DNA of 64,000 nt from Psychrobacillus lasiicapitis. Lineage in GTDB: Bacteria; Bacillota; Bacilli; Bacillales_A; Planococcaceae. The translations under genes were made by a program, and so were the position numbers. Location of the stretch: contig NZ_VDGH01000009.1 of assembly GCF_006861795.1 (NCBI RefSeq), forward strand, positions 186,001 to 250,000, read 5' to 3'. This document shows, in pieces, positions 59,216 through 64,000 of the stretch (within the stretch, counting starts at the first letter, position 1; each line of letters begins with the position of its first letter). Below the pieces are notes generated by a model that saw nothing but the letters and a program-made list of their open reading frames with translations, made no database searches and was not told the DNA's origin.

Positions 59216-60496
59216 ATGAATGCTTTAGCCGTGCAATTAAATGAAAAAATGCAAAAAGAAAATCCTGTCATTTTTGATATGTTATCCGACTTAGGAAAAA
59301 GTTTATACTATCCTAAAGGTATATTAAGCCAAAGTGCAGAAGCAGGGAAAAAAGCGCATCGCTTTAATGCCACAATCGGAATCGCAACCGAAAATGGAGA
59401 ACCGATGCATTTCCGTCACATACAAGAGAAATTAGGATACGCTCCAAAGGATATCTATCCATATGCAGCTCCACAAGGAAAAGAATTATTACGTTCAATT
59501 TGGAAAGAAAAATTATTAAAAGATAACCCTTCGATGCAAAATAAATCAATTGGCATGCCAATTGTAACTAGTGCGTTGACACATGGTTTAAGTATTGTAG
59601 CCGATTTGTTTATGAATCCAGGTGATGTCCTAATTTCGCCGGAGCAATATTGGGGTAACTATAATACAGTATTCCAGATTAGAAGAGGCGGCCGTGTAGA
59701 AACGTTCCCTTTATTCAATGAACAGAATGGTTTTCATGTAGAAGCCTTCCGTGAAACGTTAACGAAGCAAAAAGAAAAAGCGATTGTGTTATTAAACTTC
59801 CCGAACAATCCAACTGGTTATACACCATCGATTAGTGAAGCAGAAGCAATTGTTCAAGTATTAAAAGATGTAGCCGCTTCTGGTACTAAATTAGTTGTCG
59901 TATTGGATGATGCTTACTTTGGCTTGTTCTATGAAGATTCGATTAAGGAATCATTATTTGGATTATTGGCAGATAGTCATCCAAATATTTTGCCGGTGAA
60001 AATCGACGGAGCTACGAAAGAAAACTATGTATGGGGATTACGCGTTGGTTTTATTACTTACGCTGCCACTCCGGATGTCTTGGATGCATTAGAACAAAAA
60101 ACAAAAGGAATTATTCGCGGAACGATTTCGAGTGGTTCTCATATTTCCCAAACAATTCTTTTGGAATCTCTGCAGTCAGAAGAGTTTTTAAAAGAAAAAG
60201 AAGAGAAATTTCAAATTATGCAATCACGTGCGATTAAAACGAAGGAAGTACTTGCGAACGAAAAGTTTGCTTCCTACTGGACGTACTACCCATTTAACTC
60301 TGGGTACTTTATGTGCTTGAAGTTAACTAATTTAGATGCGGAAACACTTCGTCTTCACTTATTAGACCAATACGGTGTGGGGGTTATTGCAAGCAATAAA
60401 ACAGATATCCGCGTAGCCTTTTCATGCGTAGAAGCGTCAGATATTGAAGAGCTATTTGATTTGATTTATCAAGGATGCCAAGACTTAACTAAATAA
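59216..60496 (+). CDS. Class I/II aminotransferase
   Basis: A 426-residue PLP-dependent enzyme. LLNFPNNPTGYTPS, VVLDDAYFGLF and a KIDGATKENYVWGLRVGF segment, which contains the Schiff-base Lys, are characteristic of fold-type I aminotransferases. An unusual N-terminal 60 residues contain RFNATIGIATENGEPM. The substrate cannot be told; aspartate/aromatic amino acids are the usual range. TGGAGGTACCTATAG precedes the ATG. It is monocistronic, with a terminator just after. Confidence 0.85.
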   Translation: MNALAVQLNEKMQKENPVIFDMLSDLGKSLYYPKGILSQSAEAGKKAHRFNATIGIATENGEPMHFRHIQEKLGYAPKDIYPYAAPQGKELLRSIWKEKLLKDNPSMQNKSIGMPIVTSALTHGLSIVADLFMNPGDVLISPEQYWGNYNTVFQIRRGGRVETFPLFNEQNGFHVEAFRETLTKQKEKAIVLLNFPNNPTGYTPSISEAEAIVQVLKDVAASGTKLVVVLDDAYFGLFYEDSIKESLFGLLADSHPNILPVKIDGATKENYVWGLRVGFITYAATPDVLDALEQKTKGIIRGTISSGSHISQTILLESLQSEEFLKEKEEKFQIMQSRAIKTKEVLANEKFASYWTYYPFNSGYFMCLKLTNLDAETLRLHLLDQYGVGVIASNKTDIRVAFSCVEASDIEELFDLIYQGCQDLTK

Positions 60497-60505
60497 TTGT
60501 TTTGA

Positions 60506-60544
60506 AAAACTGTTCGTGAGTTAGTGTTCATGAACAGTTTTTTT
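60506..60544 (+). terminator. Rho-independent terminator
   Basis: AAAACTGTTCGTGA pairs with TTCATGAACAGTTTT (with mismatches near the loop), followed by TTTT. Confidence 0.8.
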
Positions 60545-60632
60545 ATGATGTAAAATGTAAACGCTAACATTTATCTGGAATCCGAGACATAAACTATTGA
60601 AACGTTATTTTAATAGTTTAGGGGGGATGAAG

Positions 60633-62837
60633 ATGAGAGGCGAACGTATACCAGGGTGGGCAAAAGTTTTTATTGGAATTATTATTGCCTTAGTAACGAT
60701 TTTTGTTCTTTATCTATATGTTGATAAAGAACAAGAGGAAGGATCACCATACGCTACCATTACAGTAACAGAAGAGACAAATGCGGAGACTAAGCCGGAA
60801 GTTGAAGAAGAGGATAAGGAATTAACGAATCCAGCTAACCCAGACATGAAGGTTGAATATGCTTCAACAGATTGGTCGATACACGGGGGCGATTATTACA
60901 ACAGACGTTATTCCACTTTGAAGCAAATCACATCGGAAAACATAGGTGATTTAAAACCAACTTGGGTTAGTAGTCTAGGCTCTGGAGCAGAAGATAAATA
61001 TTCAGGAGAGGCTACACCTATTGTGGTGGATGGCATTATGTATATTGCGACCGGTGCTAATGACGTATTTGCAATTGATGCCAAAACAGGTGAACAGATT
61101 TGGGCATATACTCCGGATATTCCACAAGAAATGGACACGGTATGCTGTGGCTGGACGACACGGGGAGTAGCAGTAGGTGATGGAAAGGTATATGTAGGAT
61201 TATTGGATGCAAGGCTAGTGGCCCTTGATCAAAAAACAGGTGAAGAAGTATGGGAAACGAAAGTGGCGGAATGGGAAGAAGGATATACCGTTACAAGCGC
61301 ACCACTTTACTATAATGGAAAAGTGTATACGGGTGTGGCTGGAGGAGAATATGGTATTCGCGGACGCGTAATGGCATACGATTCCGATTTAGGATATGAA
61401 GTATGGCGTTTTTATACTATTCCTGGACCGGCAGATATCAATGGAGATACTTGGCCTTCAGATAATGATGCTTGGTTAACTGGAGGGGGACCGGTTTGGA
61501 ATACACCAGCAGTTGACCCGGAACTTGGGTATATTTACTTTGCAACTGGAAATACGGCTCCTGACTTAGATGGTAGCAATCGAGAGGGCGATAATTTATA
61601 TGCAAACTCTGTCGTTGCTGTAAATGCGGAAAATGGTGATTATGTATGGCATTTTCAAGAAGTGCATCATGATATTTGGGATATGGATCCAGCAAACCCG
61701 GTTGTTTTATTTGATGTAGAAAAAGATGGGGAGATGCGAAAGGGTCTTGGGCAAGCGGGGAAAACAGGATGGGTTTATTTCTTAGATCGTACGGATGGAA
61801 CACCGCTAGTGGGTATTGAAGAAAAGCCGGTACCCCAATTGGCTGAACAAAAAACAGCAGCAACTCAGCCATTCCCAATAGGAGATGCATTTGTGCCGCA
61901 AGGGGTTTTTCAAGAAGATGTTGACCGCGATTTAGGAGATGTATTTGAAGGGAAAATAGGCGATATCTTTACACCGTTTTGGGAGGAACCGATAACACTT
62001 AAACCAGGGCCTGCCGGTGGTGCGAACTGGCCACCATCTGCTTATAACCCTGATACGGAGCTGTTTTATGTTTTAGGAAATGATAACTATTTTTCTTTTG
62101 CTAGACAAGAAGAGGAAGCATTTGAGGAAGGCTCTATGTATATCGGTAGCATTATGCAACCAGTTTCCAATGCACCATCACGCGGTACAGTAACTGCACT
62201 CGATGTTAAAACAAATAAAATCGTATGGCAACAAAACTGGGATGCTCAAGCATACAGCGGTGTTCTAACAACGGCCGGAAATCTGGTGTTTGTAGGTCAT
62301 AACGATGGTCGTCTAATTGCTTTTGACGCTAAAACTGGTGATCAATTGTGGGAATATATGATGGATGCAGGTGCCAATGCTCCTTCTGTCACGTATGAAA
62401 TTGATGGAGAACAATATATTTCGATTTACGCAGCAGGAAATGCACTAGCAGGATCTAAACATGGCGATAAAGTGTACACCTTTAAATTAGGAGGAACCTT
62501 GCCTGAAGGGCAAGTGATTGATGCCTCGGCAAAAGGTGATACTAACGAGTCTACTAACGCTGAAGAGACAGAAGGCGAAACAGTAAGTAGTGTAGATGCT
62601 GGTCTAGAGGTGTACGCAAATAGTTGTATTGCTTGTCATGGCAATCAAGGGGCGAATGGACATAATGGACCAAACCTACAGAATAGTAAGTTTGCTGAAA
62701 GTAGAGAAAATGTGATCGATCGAATAACAAACGGAGGAGCAACAATGCCATCCTTTAAAGATTCGTTAACTCCTGAAGAAATTGAAGCAGTAGCAGACTA
62801 TATAGTGACGGTTATTTCTCCATTGGGTGAGGGATAA
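60633..62837 (+). CDS. Membrane-anchored PQQ-dependent alcohol dehydrogenase with C-terminal cytochrome c
   Basis: A 734-residue quinohaemoprotein. A single N-terminal membrane helix (VFIGIIIALVTIFVLYLYV) tethers it outside. An eight-bladed PQQ propeller follows (about 75-625) with the adjacent-Cys pair TVCCGW, the metal ligand region FATGNTAP, catalytic Asp in HDIWDMD (Asp350), and tryptophan-docking repeats (AIDAKTGEQIW, VALDQKTGEEVW, AFDAKTGDQLWEY). The C-terminal domain (about 655-734) is a cytochrome c with CIACH and an axial Met in ATMPSF. It oxidises alcohols and passes electrons to the cytochrome c. Asp352, two residues after the catalytic Asp, is the position that marks lanthanide-using enzymes. 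Start chosen by the AGGGGGGATGAAG site. No pqq genes are in the window. Confidence 0.9.
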   Translation: MRGERIPGWAKVFIGIIIALVTIFVLYLYVDKEQEEGSPYATITVTEETNAETKPEVEEEDKELTNPANPDMKVEYASTDWSIHGGDYYNRRYSTLKQITSENIGDLKPTWVSSLGSGAEDKYSGEATPIVVDGIMYIATGANDVFAIDAKTGEQIWAYTPDIPQEMDTVCCGWTTRGVAVGDGKVYVGLLDARLVALDQKTGEEVWETKVAEWEEGYTVTSAPLYYNGKVYTGVAGGEYGIRGRVMAYDSDLGYEVWRFYTIPGPADINGDTWPSDNDAWLTGGGPVWNTPAVDPELGYIYFATGNTAPDLDGSNREGDNLYANSVVAVNAENGDYVWHFQEVHHDIWDMDPANPVVLFDVEKDGEMRKGLGQAGKTGWVYFLDRTDGTPLVGIEEKPVPQLAEQKTAATQPFPIGDAFVPQGVFQEDVDRDLGDVFEGKIGDIFTPFWEEPITLKPGPAGGANWPPSAYNPDTELFYVLGNDNYFSFARQEEEAFEEGSMYIGSIMQPVSNAPSRGTVTALDVKTNKIVWQQNWDAQAYSGVLTTAGNLVFVGHNDGRLIAFDAKTGDQLWEYMMDAGANAPSVTYEIDGEQYISIYAAGNALAGSKHGDKVYTFKLGGTLPEGQVIDASAKGDTNESTNAEETEGETVSSVDAGLEVYANSCIACHGNQGANGHNGPNLQNSKFAESRENVIDRITNGGATMPSFKDSLTPEEIEAVADYIVTVISPLGEG

Positions 62838-62847
62838 GTGAAGTGAA

Positions 62848-62890
62848 AAGAAACCAGCCATTTTGTATGTCGATGGCTGGTTTCTTTATG
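62848..62890 (+). terminator. Terminator of the PQQ dehydrogenase gene
   Basis: AGAAACCAGCCAT pairs perfectly with ATGGCTGGTTTCT, followed by TTAT. The space from here to 63,093 shows no gene; TATACT near 63,046 may be a -10 box for the next gene. Confidence 0.8.
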
Positions 62891-63096
62891 TTGATTTGTG
62901 CAAGATATAGATACTACGATTTAGTGAGTTGAATAAGAGTCCGCTGGGTGAGCGATGAGGATTTACCGCCCCTTGGTATAACGCGCTTTCCCTATTTCAT
63001 GAAGATGGGTACAGTTTAATTATCCAAGAAAAAGGGGAAATAGTGTATACTAGATTCAATCGTTATTAGTTAGAAGTTATGGAGAAGGGGATCATG

Positions 63097-64000
63097 ATGA
63101 AAAAGAATTATCCAGACGACGGTTTAGCTTTACATACGGATTTATATCAAATTAATATGGCGGAATCCTATTGGGCGGATAACATGCACGAAAGAAAAGC
63201 AGTATTCGAGTTGTTCTTCCGAAAGCTTCCGTTCGGGAATGGTTATGCCATTTTTGCGGGACTAGAAAGATGCCTTGATTATTTAAGAAATTTTCATTTT
63301 ACCGAAAGCGATTTAGAATATTTACAACATGAAGTCGGCTACAAGGAAGATTTTATCGATTATTTGCGGACGGTTCGTTTTACGGGTGATGTTTACTCAA
63401 TGCTAGAAGGGGAACTTGTATTTCCGAATGAGCCAATTATGCGGATTGAATCGACATTGGTTGAAGCACAGCTTGTGGAAACTGCACTCTTAAATATTGT
63501 TAATTATCAAACGCTTATCGCAACGAAAGGTTCTCGTATTAAACAAGTAGTGAAAGATGAAATTGCGATGGAGTTTGGTTCAAGACGAGCGCAAGAAATG
63601 GATGCAGCTATTTGGGGAACTCGCGCTGCATATATTGGTGGAATTGAATCTACTAGTAACGTGCGAGCGGGCAAAATGTTTGGTATTCCTGTTTCTGGAA
63701 CACATGCCCATTCTTTAGTGCAAGCGTATAAAAGTGAATACGAAGCCTTCCATTCATATGCAAAACGACATAAGGACTGTGTTTTCTTAGTGGACACGTA
63801 TAACACTTTAAAAACAGGCGTTCCTACTGCTATAAAAGTGGCCGAGGAACTGGGGGACAAAATCAATTTTATCGGTATTCGCTTAGATTCTGGTGATATT
63901 GCTTTTCTTTCAAAAGAAGCAAGAAAGATGCTAGATGCGGCTGGATTTACGGATGCTAAAATTATCGTTTCGAATGATTTAGATGAATATACAATTTTAA
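63097..64000 (+). CDS. pncB: Nicotinate phosphoribosyltransferase (5' part)
   Basis: The frame is open to the right edge. Its 301 residues begin with DGLALHTDLYQINMAESYWA, followed by FELFFRKLPFGNGYAIFAGLE, EFGSRRAQEMDAA, GTHAHSLVQAY (active-site His) and FIGIRLDSGDIAFLS, all diagnostic of the NAPRTase family (about 490 residues, so nearly 60% is shown). It converts nicotinate and PRPP to nicotinate mononucleotide for NAD salvage. GGAGAAGGGGATC lies before the two adjacent ATG codons at 63094 and 63097; either could be used. Confidence 0.93.
   Translation, partial: MKKNYPDDGLALHTDLYQINMAESYWADNMHERKAVFELFFRKLPFGNGYAIFAGLERCLDYLRNFHFTESDLEYLQHEVGYKEDFIDYLRTVRFTGDVYSMLEGELVFPNEPIMRIESTLVEAQLVETALLNIVNYQTLIATKGSRIKQVVKDEIAMEFGSRRAQEMDAAIWGTRAAYIGGIESTSNVRAGKMFGIPVSGTHAHSLVQAYKSEYEAFHSYAKRHKDCVFLVDTYNTLKTGVPTAIKVAEELGDKINFIGIRLDSGDIAFLSKEARKMLDAAGFTDAKIIVSNDLDEYTIL

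Overview
The window looks like a chromosome segment of a low-G+C Gram-positive bacterium of the order Bacillales. AGGAGG-type ribosome binding sites, frequent TTG/GTG starts, an S-box (SAM-I) leader on a methionine operon, a class IV polyhydroxyalkanoate (PHA) locus (phaP-phaQ / phaRBC), S-layer homology domains, MsmX and YitJ homologues all point to the Planococcaceae/Caryophanaceae side of the order. Psychrobacillus or a relative is my best guess from gene content, not a demonstrated assignment.

Bases 1 to about 10,465 are accessory DNA. They hold small cysteine-rich and lipoprotein genes, a decayed ISL3-type transposase tail, an orphan highly structured non-coding block, three consecutive tyrosine recombinase genes on the minus strand (a 'recombinase in trio' arrangement), an XRE-like protein, a small excisionase-like protein and a Tn916/phage-type integrase. 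The integrase abuts the 3' end of a tRNA-Val(GAC) gene, so this is the integrase end of a tRNA-inserted genomic island whose other end lies beyond base 1.

Bases 10,700 to 20,000 are mixed core genes: an EcsC-family protein, a MutS2-like ATPase without the Smr nuclease domain, two DUF1292 paralogues, an SLH/YcdB-type surface protein, a diguanylate cyclase and an SDR reductase. The MutS2-like gene sits behind an exceptional leader of about 520 nt: a clear sigma-A promoter, a 7-codon leader peptide, mutually exclusive RNA pairings and an intrinsic terminator. I read it as ribosome-mediated attenuation of the kind that controls ribosome-targeting antibiotic-response genes.

Bases 20,400 to 34,000 form a carbohydrate island: LacI regulator, Gfo/Idh/MocA protein, two ABC permeases and a lipoprotein, YesL-like protein, amino-sugar-6-phosphate deacetylase, GntR regulator, class II aldolase, PfkB kinase, SIS isomerase/deaminase, ROK kinase and a convergent MsmX-type ATPase. 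The enzyme set fits N-acetylgalactosamine rather than N-acetylglucosamine catabolism, with ABC rather than PTS uptake.

Bases 35,200 to 46,700 hold a tryptophan-to-anthranilate operon (kynU, kynA, an NSS transporter, kynB), the haem enzyme hemY/cgoX, and a SAM-riboswitch operon for methionine synthesis (yitJ-like, metH). An array of GCAAYY motifs at an exact 21-bp period lies downstream. Bases 47,000 to 64,000 carry a DUF817 membrane protein, two tatA paralogues, a permuted papain-like protein, a deleted peptidase pseudogene, catalase, an RclA-like flavoprotein, the PHA locus, exoA, an aminotransferase, a membrane-anchored PQQ alcohol dehydrogenase fused to cytochrome c that carries the Asp signature of lanthanide-dependent enzymes, and the start of nicotinate phosphoribosyltransferase.
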